A stretch of 64,000 nt of DNA from Rufibacter psychrotolerans (GCF_016924645.1 NZ_JAFFJV010000001.1:310001-374000); one strand, 5' to 3'; shown: positions 17,669-25,844, counted from the first letter of the stretch. The notes: generated by a model from the sequence alone, not told the origin. A program made the numbers and translations.

Positions 17669-18910
17669 ATGAGATTCGACGATTACCATATCAACCCCGC
17701 CATTAAGAAAGCCCTGGAGAAACTGGGCTTCAAGAAACCCACCGATATCCAGTTCAAGGCCATTCCGCCCATCCTGAAGGGAGAGGACGTGCTGGCCATT
17801 GCCCAGACAGGTACCGGCAAGACCGCCGCGTTTGCCATTCCGGTGCTGCACATGCTGCATGAGCGCAAGCAGTACAGCCGCCGCGACGGCATCAAGTGCC
17901 TGGTGATGGTGCCCACCCGCGAGCTGGCCATCCAGATCACCGAGGTGTTCCAGACCTTGGGCAAGCACACGCGGGTAAACACGTTCAGCGTGTTTGGGGG
18001 CGTGGAGCAGGGGCCGCAGATTCAGCAGCTGGAAGACGGCATTGACGTGCTGGTGGCCACCCCGGGCCGCATGTTTGACCTGGTGAGCCAAGGGCACATC
18101 CGGCTGGAGCGCGTGGAAATGCTGATCCTGGACGAGGCCGACCATATGCTGGACCTGGGCTTTATCAAAGACATCAGGGACGTGCTACGCCACCTGCCCC
18201 GCAAGCGGCAAACGCTGTTCTTCTCGGCCACCATCAACGAGCACATCAAAGACCTGGCGTACTCGCTGGTGACCAAGCCCATTAGAATCCAGATTTCGCC
18301 CAAAGACCCCGTGTCCAAAAACGTGGACCACTCGGTGGCGTACGTGGAGATGGACGACAAACGCTTCTTTCTGGAGCGCGTGGTGAAGGAAAACGAGGGC
18401 AGCAAGATTCTGGTGTTCGTGCGGACTAAGGTGCGGGCCGAGCGGGTGCACAAGGCCATGGAGCGCGTGGGCATTAAGACCGAGACCCTGCACGGCGACA
18501 AAGAGCAGAAAGACCGCTTGGCCGCCCTGAACCGCTTCAAACGCGGCGACGTGAAAGTGCTCATCGCCACCGACGTGAGCTCCCGCGGCATTGACATTCC
18601 CAGCGTGGAGTACGTGGTGAACTATGATCTGCCCGACGTGCCCGAAAACTACGTGCACCGCGTGGGCCGCACCGGCCGGGGCACCCAGAAAGGAAAATCC
18701 GTCTCGTTCTGCAGCCCCGAGGAGAAACCCATTCTGGACGAGATTGAAGGTTACCTGGGCAAGCCCATCAAGGTGCTGGAAATCCAGAAAGAAGACTACT
18801 CCGCCACCATTGACTTCTCTGCCGAGGTGAAACCTGATCTGAAGAGTTTGCTGAAAGAGGTAGAGGAGTTTGAGAGCCAGAAAAAAGGCAAGAAGCGAGG
18901 CAAGAAGTAG
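17669..18910 (+). CDS. DEAD-box ATP-dependent RNA helicase (RhlE-like)
   Basis: 413 residues from the ATG at 17669, where similarity to the family begins (MRFDDYHINPAIKKALEKLG, then the Q motif ending PTDIQ). The motifs are complete: AQTGTGKT (I), PTRELA (Ia), TPGR (Ib), LDEADHMLD (II), FFSAT (III), VFVRT (IV), DVSSRGIDIP (V) and HRVGRTGR (VI). The tail ends in a Lys-rich QKKGKKRGKK that should bind RNA. Such helicases unwind short RNA duplexes during ribosome assembly or decay, often in the cold. Monocistronic, closed by a strong extended P36 hairpin. Confidence 0.95.
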   Translation: MRFDDYHINPAIKKALEKLGFKKPTDIQFKAIPPILKGEDVLAIAQTGTGKTAAFAIPVLHMLHERKQYSRRDGIKCLVMVPTRELAIQITEVFQTLGKHTRVNTFSVFGGVEQGPQIQQLEDGIDVLVATPGRMFDLVSQGHIRLERVEMLILDEADHMLDLGFIKDIRDVLRHLPRKRQTLFFSATINEHIKDLAYSLVTKPIRIQISPKDPVSKNVDHSVAYVEMDDKRFFLERVVKENEGSKILVFVRTKVRAERVHKAMERVGIKTETLHGDKEQKDRLAALNRFKRGDVKVLIATDVSSRGIDIPSVEYVVNYDLPDVPENYVHRVGRTGRGTQKGKSVSFCSPEEKPILDEIEGYLGKPIKVLEIQKEDYSATIDFSAEVKPDLKSLLKEVEEFESQKKGKKRGKK

Positions 18911-18930
18911 ACGTTTACGATTTGGTTTGT

Positions 18931-18980
18931 ACTCCCTGTTTCGGGGCTGTTTTCACGAAAACAGCTCTGAAGTAGGGAGT
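18931..18980. terminator. Extended P36 hairpin after the helicase gene
   Basis: The P36 core (18938-18973) is enlarged by a perfect 7-bp outer pair, ACTCCCT with AGGGAGT. It begins 21 bases after the helicase stop and is followed by TACTTTTTAA, so it probably terminates that transcript. Confidence 0.7.
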
Positions 18981-19018
18981 TACTTTTTAAGGGGTAGAGG
19001 GTTCGCTGGTGTACCTGA

Positions 19019-19048
19019 GACCCACCCCTGCCCCTCCCAGGAGGGGAG
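19019..19048 (-). repeat. GC-rich palindromic repeat R1
   Basis: GACCCACCCCTGCCCC followed by TCCCAGGAGGGGAG. The core CCCCTCCCAGGAGGGG is nearly self-complementary. Inverted relative to R2. Confidence 0.85.
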
Positions 19049-19244
19049 TTGCTGTGAGAGACGTTCTTTGTGCGGGAGAATGATTTTGGTGGGGGAGAAT
19101 GACTGGTGACTTTTGGTTTGGTGTTGTGTTTGGGGAGATGGATGAAATCTGATATGACCAGTATCACAATTCACGTGTCTGCTGATGCTTTCAGTACTCA
19201 GTCCTTGCCAACAAAACGGATCTTCAGACCACGCATTCCCGATA

Positions 19245-19280
19245 CTCCCCTCCTGGGAGGGGCAGGGGGTGGGTTCAACC
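19245..19280 (+). repeat. GC-rich palindromic repeat R2
   Basis: CTCCCCTCCTGGGAGGGG then CAGGGGGTGGGTTCAACC, preceded by CCCGATA as in R4 and R5. It lies 13 bases beyond the stop of the DUF559 gene. Confidence 0.88.
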
Positions 19281-19293
19281 CGCATCCCGAAGC

Positions 19294-19665
19294 TTACTGC
19301 AGCCCATTCTCTTCCACCCAAATCTCAATCGTGCGCAGCACGTTGGCCATGTCCTGCTTTACTTCTTCATCAGAAAACCGGAGGAAACGCACGCCCAACC
19401 TCTCCAGCCGTTGCTGCCGAAGTTCATCTTCTGCGAAGGAGTAATCATGGCTTTCTCCGTCTATCTCAATGGCCAGTTGTAAATCCTTGCAGTAGAAATC
19501 CACAATGAAGCGATCCAAGGGTTTTTGCCGGTCGAAGTCCAGTCTCAGAAGTTGCTTGTTCCTCAGTTCGTTCCAGAGGAGTATTTCGGCCAGTGTGCTG
19601 TTTTGGCGGAGTTTCCTGGCTAGTTCCTTCAGATAAGGCTTATATGGGATGATGGTGCGGCGCAT
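19294..19665 (-). CDS. DUF559 endonuclease-like protein (Vsr/restriction-endonuclease fold)
   Basis: 123 residues. ARKLRQNSTLAEILLWNEL, then FDRQKPLDRFIVDFYCKDLQ, LAIEIDGESHDY and LGVRFLRFSDEEV form the DUF559 signature. FIVDFYC...LAIEIDGESH supplies the D...ExD-type metal-binding residues of the PD-(D/E)XK/Vsr-like fold. The length equals that of stand-alone family members. The gene is framed by inverted GC-rich repeats 13-17 bases from each end (R2 downstream, R3 upstream), unlike any other gene here. The family is not functionally characterised; a nicking or cleaving role in repeat spread is an inference. Confidence 0.9.
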   Translation of the reverse strand: MRRTIIPYKPYLKELARKLRQNSTLAEILLWNELRNKQLLRLDFDRQKPLDRFIVDFYCKDLQLAIEIDGESHDYSFAEDELRQQRLERLGVRFLRFSDEEVKQDMANVLRTIEIWVEENGLQ

Positions 19666-19681
19666 GGGCAGGCTTCTTTTT

Positions 19682-19711
19682 ACCCACCCCTAACCCCTCC
19701 CAGGAGGGGAA
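19682..19711 (-). repeat. GC-rich palindromic repeat R3
   Basis: ACCCACCCCTAACCCC followed by TCCCAGGAGGGGAA. It lies 17 bases upstream of the DUF559 start and is inverted relative to R2, so the gene sits between inverted copies. Confidence 0.88.
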
Positions 19712-19847
19712 TAGTTCACTACTGCTGGCAGCTTCATGCCCTTAGAAGAAAGTTTATTCTTTAAAATATGCTACGAACATAACGTGAACAGCTGCATGAA
19801 CTTTCGCCACGTTCTTCTTCGCACATACACACCAACTCTACCCGATA

Positions 19848-19882
19848 CTCCCCTCCTGGGAGGGGCAGGGGGTGGGTCAACA
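19848..19882 (+). repeat. GC-rich palindromic repeat R4
   Basis: CTCCCCTCCTGGGAGGGG then CAGGGGGTGGGTCAACA, preceded by CCCGATA exactly as in R2. Confidence 0.88.
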
Positions 19883-19994
19883 ACCGTCCCCCACCCAATA
19901 CCTTTCACTACAACAACACGCTTACTGCACCCACCATCTATCTCTCTCTCCTCCTGCACCTACAACTGGTTTGTATCTCATTTAAGCTAAGTGT

Positions 19995-20077
19995 GATAAA
20001 ATAGGCCTAAACTTATCAAATAATAGTTCGTAATTTATTTTTAGGTTTACCTAAAAATATGTTTAAGCCTATTAAAC
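19995..20077 (+). promoter_or_regulatory. Three palindromic operator-like sites (DtxR/MntR-like) before the TonB receptor
   Basis: Site 1: GATAA...AGGCCT...TTATC (19995-20017). Site 2: TTTTTAGGT, two bases, ACCTAAAAA (20038-20057), a perfect 9-bp inverted repeat very like DtxR/MntR-family boxes (TTTAGGnnnnCCTAAA). Site 3: GTTTAA, five bases, TTAAAC (20061-20077), ending seven bases before the ATG. Together they suggest metal-dependent repression of the receptor gene. Confidence 0.6.
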
Positions 20078-20084
20078 ACTGACT

Positions 20085-22346
20085 ATGGGAAAACAGCTAC
20101 TCTCCGTACTTGCTTGCTTTCTACACTTTGTTGCCGCTGCCCAGCAGGTAACCATAACCGGAAGCGTAAAAGATGCGCAAACCCGGGAACCGCTGGGGTT
20201 CTGCAACATCAGCGTGCTGCACTCCACCCTCGGGACCATGGCTGATGAAAAAGGAAGGTTCTCGCTCAAGCTTCCGCAGAACCAGAGTAACGCCCGGCTG
20301 GTGGTTTCCTTTTTGGGCTACCAGAATGATACCATCCAACTGCAGCCGGGGAAAACCAGCTATTCCGTGCACCTTCGGCCCATGGCCGGTAAACTGAACG
20401 AGGTGGTGGTGACGGGCACCATGAAAGAGGTGAGTCGGTTGGAGAGTCCGGTGCCGGTGGAGGTATACACGCCCACGTTCTTCAGGAAAAATCCCACGCC
20501 CAGCCTGTTTGAGGCCGTGGGCCTGATCAACGGCGTGCAGCCGCAGCTCAACTGCAACGTCTGCAACACCGGCGACATCCACATCAATGGCATGGAGGGG
20601 CCATACACGCTTATTCTCATAGACGGGATGCCCATTGTGAGTAGCCTTTCCACGGTGTACGGCCTCAACGGCATCCCCAACAGTCTGGTAGAACGGCTGG
20701 AGGTGGTGAAGGGACCGGCGGCTTCGTTGTACGGCTCAGAGGCCATGGGCGGCATCATCAACGTGATCACCAAAAGTCCGCTCAAGGCACCCAGGGTGAG
20801 CGCCGAAGTATTCGGAACCACCTGGGGCGAGATTAGTTCAGACCTGGGCGTGAAGTTCCAGGCGGGCAAGGCGCACGGATTGCTGGGCCTTAACTACTTC
20901 CATTACCAAAATCCGCTGGATAAGAATAAAGACGGCTTCACCGATGTCACCTTGCAGCAGCGGGTCTCTGTATTCAACAAATGGGATTTTGAGCGCAGCC
21001 AGAACCGCGTGGCCAGCGTGGCCGCCCGTTACGTGTACGAAGACCGATGGGGCGGGCAAATGAACTGGTCCAGGGAACACCGCGGCTCAGACCAGGTGTA
21101 CGGCGAAAGCATCTACACCAAGCGCTGGGAACTGATTGGTCAGTACCAGCTGCCTTTCCCCGAGAAACTGATGGCCCAGCTTTCCCTGAACCGGCACCAG
21201 CAGAACTCGTTCTACGGCACCACGCCCTTCCTTGCCGACCAGACCGTAGCCTTCGGGCAGTTGTACTGGGACAAGCCGCTCACGCCCCGCCACAACCTGC
21301 TGCTGGGTACCTCGTTCCGCTACACCCACTATGATGACAACACGCCCGCCACAGCCTCCGCCAAGGAAGCAACCCCCCAAAACCAACCCGTGACCACGCC
21401 CTTGCCCGGCGTCTTCGTGCAGGACGAGTGGAGCCTCACCGACAAACAGAAACTGCTCCTGGGCTACCGCTACGACTATGACAAACGGCACGGGCACATC
21501 CAGTCGCCCCGGGTGGCGTACAAGTGGTCGCCGGGGCCGCAGCATACGGTGCGGGCCAGCTTCGGGACGGGCTATCGGGTGGTGAGTCTCTTCACTGAGG
21601 ACCATGCCGCCCTCACCGGTGCCCGCGAGGTGGTGATCACCGAGGCGCTCGAGCCCGAGAAATCCATCAACAGCAACCTCAACTATATCTGGCAGGCCCC
21701 GCTCCAGGACTTTCTGGTGACTGTAGACGTAACCGCTTTCTACTCCCGCTTCAGCAACAAGATCATCGGGGACTTTGACGCAGATCCGCAGAAAATCATC
21801 TATTCTAACCTGCGCGGCCACGCCGTTTCCAAAGGCATCACGCTCAACTCTGAGTTCTCGTTTTACAGTCCTCTTAAACTGATGGCGGGGGTGACCTATA
21901 TGCAGGTATACCAGAAAGAGGCCGAAGGCGAAGGGCCGCTGGTAAAGCGGGTGCAGTTGCATGCCCCGGAGTGGTCGGGGAATTTTCTGGCGGGCTACAC
22001 GTTTGCCGGTAACTTCACCGTAGACCTCACCGGCACCTTCACCGGCCCCATGCGCCTGCCCATTTTGCCCCAGGATTACCGGCCCGAGTACTCGCCCTGG
22101 TTTAGCCTGGTAAACGTACAGCTCACCAAGAAATGGCCGAACGGGCTGGAAGTGTTTGGCGGGGCAAAGAACCTGCTCAACTTCGTACCGAAAAACCCCA
22201 TCATGCGCCCCTTTGATCCATTTGACCGCACCATGGACGACCCCATCGCCAACCCGCACGGCTACACCTTTGACCCCAGCTACAACTACGCTTCCCTGCA
22301 GGGCATCAGAGGGTTTTTGGGGGTGAGGTATAACCTGGTGAAGTAA
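20085..22346 (+). CDS. TonB-dependent outer-membrane receptor, probably for a metal or metal complex
   Basis: 753 residues. Signal peptide MGKQLLSVLACFLHFVAAAQ, a CarboxypepD_reg-like domain (about 23-105, VTITGSVKDAQTREPLGF), a plug (about 108-230: NEVVVTGTMKEV, VVKGPAASLYGSEAMGGIIN) and a 22-strand barrel to the C-terminus, which ends in FLGVRYNLVK. The plug contains an unusual Cys pair, C157-N-V-C160 (NCNVCNTGDIHINGMEG). This variant recurs in one subgroup of Bacteroidota receptors, and a redox or metal-binding role is possible. With the upstream DtxR/MntR-like sites, uptake of iron, manganese or haem is the best guess. Confidence 0.9.
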   Translation: MGKQLLSVLACFLHFVAAAQQVTITGSVKDAQTREPLGFCNISVLHSTLGTMADEKGRFSLKLPQNQSNARLVVSFLGYQNDTIQLQPGKTSYSVHLRPMAGKLNEVVVTGTMKEVSRLESPVPVEVYTPTFFRKNPTPSLFEAVGLINGVQPQLNCNVCNTGDIHINGMEGPYTLILIDGMPIVSSLSTVYGLNGIPNSLVERLEVVKGPAASLYGSEAMGGIINVITKSPLKAPRVSAEVFGTTWGEISSDLGVKFQAGKAHGLLGLNYFHYQNPLDKNKDGFTDVTLQQRVSVFNKWDFERSQNRVASVAARYVYEDRWGGQMNWSREHRGSDQVYGESIYTKRWELIGQYQLPFPEKLMAQLSLNRHQQNSFYGTTPFLADQTVAFGQLYWDKPLTPRHNLLLGTSFRYTHYDDNTPATASAKEATPQNQPVTTPLPGVFVQDEWSLTDKQKLLLGYRYDYDKRHGHIQSPRVAYKWSPGPQHTVRASFGTGYRVVSLFTEDHAALTGAREVVITEALEPEKSINSNLNYIWQAPLQDFLVTVDVTAFYSRFSNKIIGDFDADPQKIIYSNLRGHAVSKGITLNSEFSFYSPLKLMAGVTYMQVYQKEAEGEGPLVKRVQLHAPEWSGNFLAGYTFAGNFTVDLTGTFTGPMRLPILPQDYRPEYSPWFSLVNVQLTKKWPNGLEVFGGAKNLLNFVPKNPIMRPFDPFDRTMDDPIANPHGYTFDPSYNYASLQGIRGFLGVRYNLVK

Positions 22347-22357
22347 GAGCAGCAGCT

Positions 22358-22393
22358 GTTTTTAGCCGGTATTTATAATAACAGGCCGAAAAT
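22358..22393. repeat. P36 palindromic repeat
   Basis: 36 nt: GTTTTTAGCCGGTATTTATA then ATAACAGGCCGAAAAT. Eleven bases after the TonB receptor stop. Confidence 0.7.
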
Positions 22394-22620
22394 GGAAGAC
22401 CTTTGAAAGCTCTGGACAAGTATGTGTCTTACCACTTTCATCCCTACTTTTCATACAGCAAGTTTAGCGCAGCGCAACTTGTGGTTACCATGATGCCAGT
22501 TTGTAACTGGCGCAAGGGCTCAGCCATTCACGTGGATTCTGGACATTGGACGATGCTGCGCAGGCTTGATAGGGTAATGACCTTACTTTGGCTTTGGGTA
22601 AAAGAATGCTTGGACATGTG

Positions 22621-22658
22621 AACCCACCCCCAGCCCCTCCCAGGAGGGGAGTATCGGG
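22621..22658 (-). repeat. GC-rich palindromic repeat R5 (solo)
   Basis: AACCCACCCCCAGCCCC then TCCCAGGAGGGGAG, followed by TATCGGG, the reverse complement of the CCCGATA edge of R2 and R4. No nuclease gene adjoins it. Confidence 0.88.
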
Positions 22659-22729
22659 TAAAGTGGGTGGAGGGCGTTGCAGGGTAGATGTTGAAATGAA
22701 GAAAGAAACCACACTTTCATAAAAGCAAC

Positions 22730-22781
22730 CAGCCCCTGTTTTGGCCCTATTTTCATGAAAACAGGCCTGAAGCAGGGGCTG
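22730..22781. terminator. Extended P36 hairpin after the FAD-Rieske gene
   Basis: The P36 core 22738-22773 (TTTTGGCCCTATTTTC/GAAAACAGGCCTGAAG) is lengthened by the perfect outer arms CAGCCCCTG and CAGGGGCTG. It lies 36 bases beyond the stop of the minus-strand gene. Confidence 0.7.
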
Positions 22782-22816
22782 CGTTTGCGAATAGCAATTA
22801 GAGTTAACTGTCTACA

Positions 22817-24457
22817 TCAGAACCGTTTGGTGCCTTTCTTGAAGATAGGTTTGCCGTTGCCTTTCCAGGCTTTTCTGAGGAAGTACGCTCCGGCCAGGGC
22901 GGCAGCGCCCACGAAGAGGGCCGAGGTGGCTTTCTTGAACCTGTTGGTTGTGCTGGGGCTGCCTTTCATCCTGGCCAGGTCATAGATGGCGGGACCTTCC
23001 AGCACTTTTCCTTCCACATCAAACCGGCTGCCGTGGCAGGGGCAATCCCAGCTGGTCTCGGCTTTGTTGAAGTGCACCAGGCAACCCATGTGCGTGCACA
23101 CCGCCGACACCACGTGCAGGTGACCCGAGTGGTCGCGGTAGGCGCCGTAGTTCTTGCCGTCCATCTCAATGTTCTTACCTTCGCCGGCGGCGATGTCGGC
23201 CAACTCCTCCACCTGGCTGCGGTAGGGCAGGTCTTTGATCAGTTGGAAAGCCACGTCGGCGTTTTCCTTCAGGAACTTGGCCGCGGCCTTCCTGGGGTTG
23301 TGGCGGGTGGGGGAGTAGAGCGCGGCGTAAGGGTTTTCCCGGCCCAGGATCAGGTCGCTGAGCAGCATGGCGGCCATGGTGCCGTAGGTGAGCCCATCGG
23401 CCTCAAACCCGGTGGCCACGTAAATCTCCGAGTCTTCGTCGCGGCGGCCGATGTACGGAATCCCGTCGGCGGGTTTGTACTGCTGGGCGGCCCACCGGTA
23501 CTCCACAGATTGTACGTTGAACCGCTCGCGCACGTACTGCTCCAGCTTCTGGAAGTTCTCCTGGTTGTTTTCCTTATGCCCTACCTTGTGCGACTCGCCC
23601 AAAATGAGCAGGAAGTGTTCGCCCTGGTCGTTGGTGTACGGTCTGAGGGAGTGGTGGTGCCCGGCGTGGAAGGCCCAGAACGTTCCTTCGGGGTAGGGCT
23701 GGTTCAGTTTCACGGCCAGCGCATACTCGCGGTACGGGCCCAGCAGCGTGTGCAGGAACCAGATGCCCTTGGGTGTGTGCGTGGCGTGGATCACTTGCCG
23801 GGCGCGTACCTTGCCGTGCTGGGTGTGTACCGTGTGCGGCTGCCCCTCGTCTACCTTCAGCACCTTGCTGTTCTCAAAGATCTGGCAGTTGGACCCGGCG
23901 GTGCGGGCGGCCAGTTCCTGCACGTAAGCCATGGGGTTGAACTGCGCCTGGTGGTCTAGCCGCAGGGCACCGGCAATGGGGTAGGGCAGCGGCGAGGCGG
24001 TGTCATGATGGGCGGGCAAGCCTATGGCCTGGGCTACTTCCGCTTCCTTACGCACGAAACCTGCTTCGGCCTCGTGCTCTGTGAGGAAATAGAACGGAAC
24101 GCGCCTGAAGTGGCAGTCCAGGCCGTGCTGCTGCACCAGTTGCTCTATCAGGTTCACCGCTTCTGTTCTGGACGCGGTTACCGCCGCAACGGTTTGCCGG
24201 TCATACTTGCTCTCCAGCAGTTGCAGGTACTGGCCCACGTAGCCGTACAGGTTCCCGGTGGAGTAGCCGGTGGTGCTCTCGGCTACTTTCAGGGCTTCCA
24301 GGACAATCACCCGTTTCCCGGCCGAGGCCAGCAGGTGGGCGGTGGTGATGCCGGTGATGCCGCCTCCTATCACAACAACATCGGTCTCCAGTTCGCCTTG
24401 CAGGGTGGGGTAGGGGGTGGGGTGGGCATCTTGCCGCCAGATAGAGGTTGTTTTCAT
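22817..24457 (-). CDS. FAD-dependent oxidoreductase with C-terminal Rieske domain
   Basis: 546 residues. A DAO-type FAD domain starts with DVVVIGGGITGITTAHLLAS (GGGITG at 31-36), then VIVLEALKVAESTTGYSTGN. The C-terminal 150 residues contain a Rieske [2Fe-2S] site: C454-T-H456 and C472-P-C-H475 in WDCPCHGSRF. After it comes a hydrophobic segment (about 513-530, ALFVGAAALAGAYFL) and a Lys-rich tail, suggesting membrane attachment. This architecture is known in several phyla, but substrate and electron partner are not. Monocistronic. Confidence 0.93.
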   Translation of the reverse strand: MKTTSIWRQDAHPTPYPTLQGELETDVVVIGGGITGITTAHLLASAGKRVIVLEALKVAESTTGYSTGNLYGYVGQYLQLLESKYDRQTVAAVTASRTEAVNLIEQLVQQHGLDCHFRRVPFYFLTEHEAEAGFVRKEAEVAQAIGLPAHHDTASPLPYPIAGALRLDHQAQFNPMAYVQELAARTAGSNCQIFENSKVLKVDEGQPHTVHTQHGKVRARQVIHATHTPKGIWFLHTLLGPYREYALAVKLNQPYPEGTFWAFHAGHHHSLRPYTNDQGEHFLLILGESHKVGHKENNQENFQKLEQYVRERFNVQSVEYRWAAQQYKPADGIPYIGRRDEDSEIYVATGFEADGLTYGTMAAMLLSDLILGRENPYAALYSPTRHNPRKAAAKFLKENADVAFQLIKDLPYRSQVEELADIAAGEGKNIEMDGKNYGAYRDHSGHLHVVSAVCTHMGCLVHFNKAETSWDCPCHGSRFDVEGKVLEGPAIYDLARMKGSPSTTNRFKKATSALFVGAAALAGAYFLRKAWKGNGKPIFKKGTKRF

Positions 24458-24798
24458 AGAGTTATTGCTTGTGGTGGTTGCTTGCTGAGTGTTTTGTTCT
24501 TTAACGGGGTTTGTTTGAAAAAGTAAGCGGAGGGGAGTTGGGATAATGCTGGCGTTTCTGCCGGTTGGCCTTGGACTGATGGATTTGTTGGCTTTCGCTG
24601 GCGTAGTTTCCGCTTGTCTATGGACTTATGAGCTGGGTTGTTGCATAGGTTGCTTGGTGCGCTCACGGCCGCGGGGCCCCGTCTTCCGCCTTCGCGCTGT
24701 GCTCTCTCACCTGGCCCTCAAGCGAAAGACTGGAATAGGGAAATAGCCAGAAGCAGTGACGGTGCTGAGGGAATTGCAATGCTTGTCAGCAAGGCGGA

Positions 24799-24830
24799 TT
24801 CCCCTCCTGGGAGGGGCAGGGGTGGGTTCA
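24799..24830 (+). repeat. GC-rich palindromic repeat R6 (solo)
   Basis: TTCCCCTCCTGGGAGGGG then CAGGGGTGGGTTCA. Same orientation as R2 and R4; no gene between it and the next copy. Confidence 0.85.
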
Positions 24831-24978
24831 CATTCTGCATGGTTCAAGTCTGTGAGGTGGACCTACCAAGTGGGCAGTTTGTAACTGCCGTCAGGCGTTG
24901 GGTTAGAAAACGTGCTGCAAAATTGCTCTGGGAAAACGGCTCAGGACCTTTCTCGTTGCCAGAGAAGCACCAGATACA

Positions 24979-25014
24979 ACTTCCGGGCGGTTTTCCCGAA
25001 TACAGGCACAAAAC
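24979..25014. repeat. P36 palindromic repeat
   Basis: 36 nt matching the consensus at about 27 positions: left GGGCGGTTTTCCC, right GAATACAGGCACAAAAC. It ends nine bases before the SDR start codon. Confidence 0.65.
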
Positions 25015-25023
25015 GCAGAAGAG

Positions 25024-25806
25024 ATGCAGCAGTACTATACCGATAAAGTTGTCCTGATCACGGGTGGGGCGCAGGGCATTGGGCGCGGCATGGCGCAGGC
25101 CTTTTCCGGGGTAGGGGCCCGGGTGATCATCACCGATTTGGACCCTGAGGCAGGGGGCGATGCGCTGGCCTGGCTGGAAGCCCAGTACCTGAAAGCCGAA
25201 TTCTACCCCTGTGATGTGAGCCAGGAAGACCAGGTGCAGCACCTGATGGAGCAGATTGGCCAGCAATACGGGCACCTGGATGTGCTCATCAACAATGCGG
25301 GCATTGCCTCGCCCGCCCGCAAACCCCTGGCCCAGCTGCCCATGAAAGAGTTTGACCAGGTGCTGGCAGTCAACCTGCGGGGGCCGTTCCTGTGCGCCAA
25401 GTACGCCCTGCCCCTGCTGGAGAAAGCCCTGCACCCCGCCATCCTGAACATTTCCTCTACCCGCGCCTTCATGTCTGAGCCCGATACCTTCGGGTACTCG
25501 GCCTCCAAGGGCGGGCTGGAGGCGCTCACGCACTCCCTGGCGGTCAGCCTGGGGCCGCAGCGCATCCGGGTGAATGCCATCAGTCCGGGCTGGATTGAAA
25601 CCGGGCTCTGGCAGAAGGAAGGAGCTAAGAAGGAGCCCAACCACAGCCCGCAGGACAAAGCGCAGCATCCGGTGGGGCGGGTGGGCACGCCCGAGGACAT
25701 CGCCCAGGCGGCCCTTTTTCTGTGCTCAGACAAAGCCTGTTTCATCACGGGGCAGCGCCTGGTCATTGACGGCGGCATGACCGTGAAAATGATTTACCAG
25801 GAGTAG
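25024..25806 (+). CDS. Short-chain dehydrogenase/reductase
   Basis: 260 residues of the classical SDR family: TGGAQGIG (cofactor motif), D32-type acidic residue in IITDLDP (suggesting NAD(H) preference), CDVS, NNAG, the Ser in LNISSTRAF, YSASK (catalytic Tyr and Lys) and NAISPGWIETG. The C-terminal block ITGQRLVIDGGMTVKM completes the fold. The substrate is unknown. A P36 repeat follows the stop by two bases. Confidence 0.92.
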   Translation: MQQYYTDKVVLITGGAQGIGRGMAQAFSGVGARVIITDLDPEAGGDALAWLEAQYLKAEFYPCDVSQEDQVQHLMEQIGQQYGHLDVLINNAGIASPARKPLAQLPMKEFDQVLAVNLRGPFLCAKYALPLLEKALHPAILNISSTRAFMSEPDTFGYSASKGGLEALTHSLAVSLGPQRIRVNAISPGWIETGLWQKEGAKKEPNHSPQDKAQHPVGRVGTPEDIAQAALFLCSDKACFITGQRLVIDGGMTVKMIYQE

Positions 25807-25808
25807 CG

Positions 25809-25844
25809 GTTTTTTGCTTGTTTTCGCAAATTCGGCCCTGAAAC
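25809..25844. repeat. P36 palindromic repeat
   Basis: 36 nt: GTTTTTTGCTTGTTTTCG then CAAATTCGGCCCTGAAAC. Immediately after the SDR stop. Confidence 0.7.

Larger units (their letters stand above)
18911..19293. other. Intergenic region between helicase and DUF559 gene
   Basis: 383 bases with no supported gene. It holds an extended P36 hairpin (18931-18980) and two GC-rich palindromic repeats in opposite orientation (19019-19048 and 19245-19280), which enclose 196 bases of non-genic DNA. Confidence 0.6.
19666..20084. other. Intergenic region: repeats, then TonB receptor control region
   Basis: 419 bases. The first part holds R3 and R4, which enclose 136 non-genic bases. From about 19985 the composition turns AT-rich and contains three palindromic operator-like sites before the receptor start. 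Confidence 0.65.
22347..22816. other. Intergenic region with three repeats
   Basis: 470 bases between convergent genes and no supported gene. It contains P36 (22358-22393), GC-rich repeat R5 (22621-22658) and an extended P36 hairpin (22730-22781). A 72-codon frame at 22403-22621 has no recognisable features and ends at R5. Confidence 0.6.
24458..25023. other. Intergenic region between divergent genes
   Basis: 566 bases with no supported gene. It contains GC-rich repeat R6 (24799-24830) and a P36 copy (24979-25014) close to the SDR start. Promoters for both divergent genes must lie here, but none is obvious. Confidence 0.55.

Noticed and set aside
19294..19665. DUF559 gene as a Vsr mismatch endonuclease of a restriction-modification system
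   Set aside because: No methyltransferase gene nearby and the repeat setting is different; only the fold family is shared.
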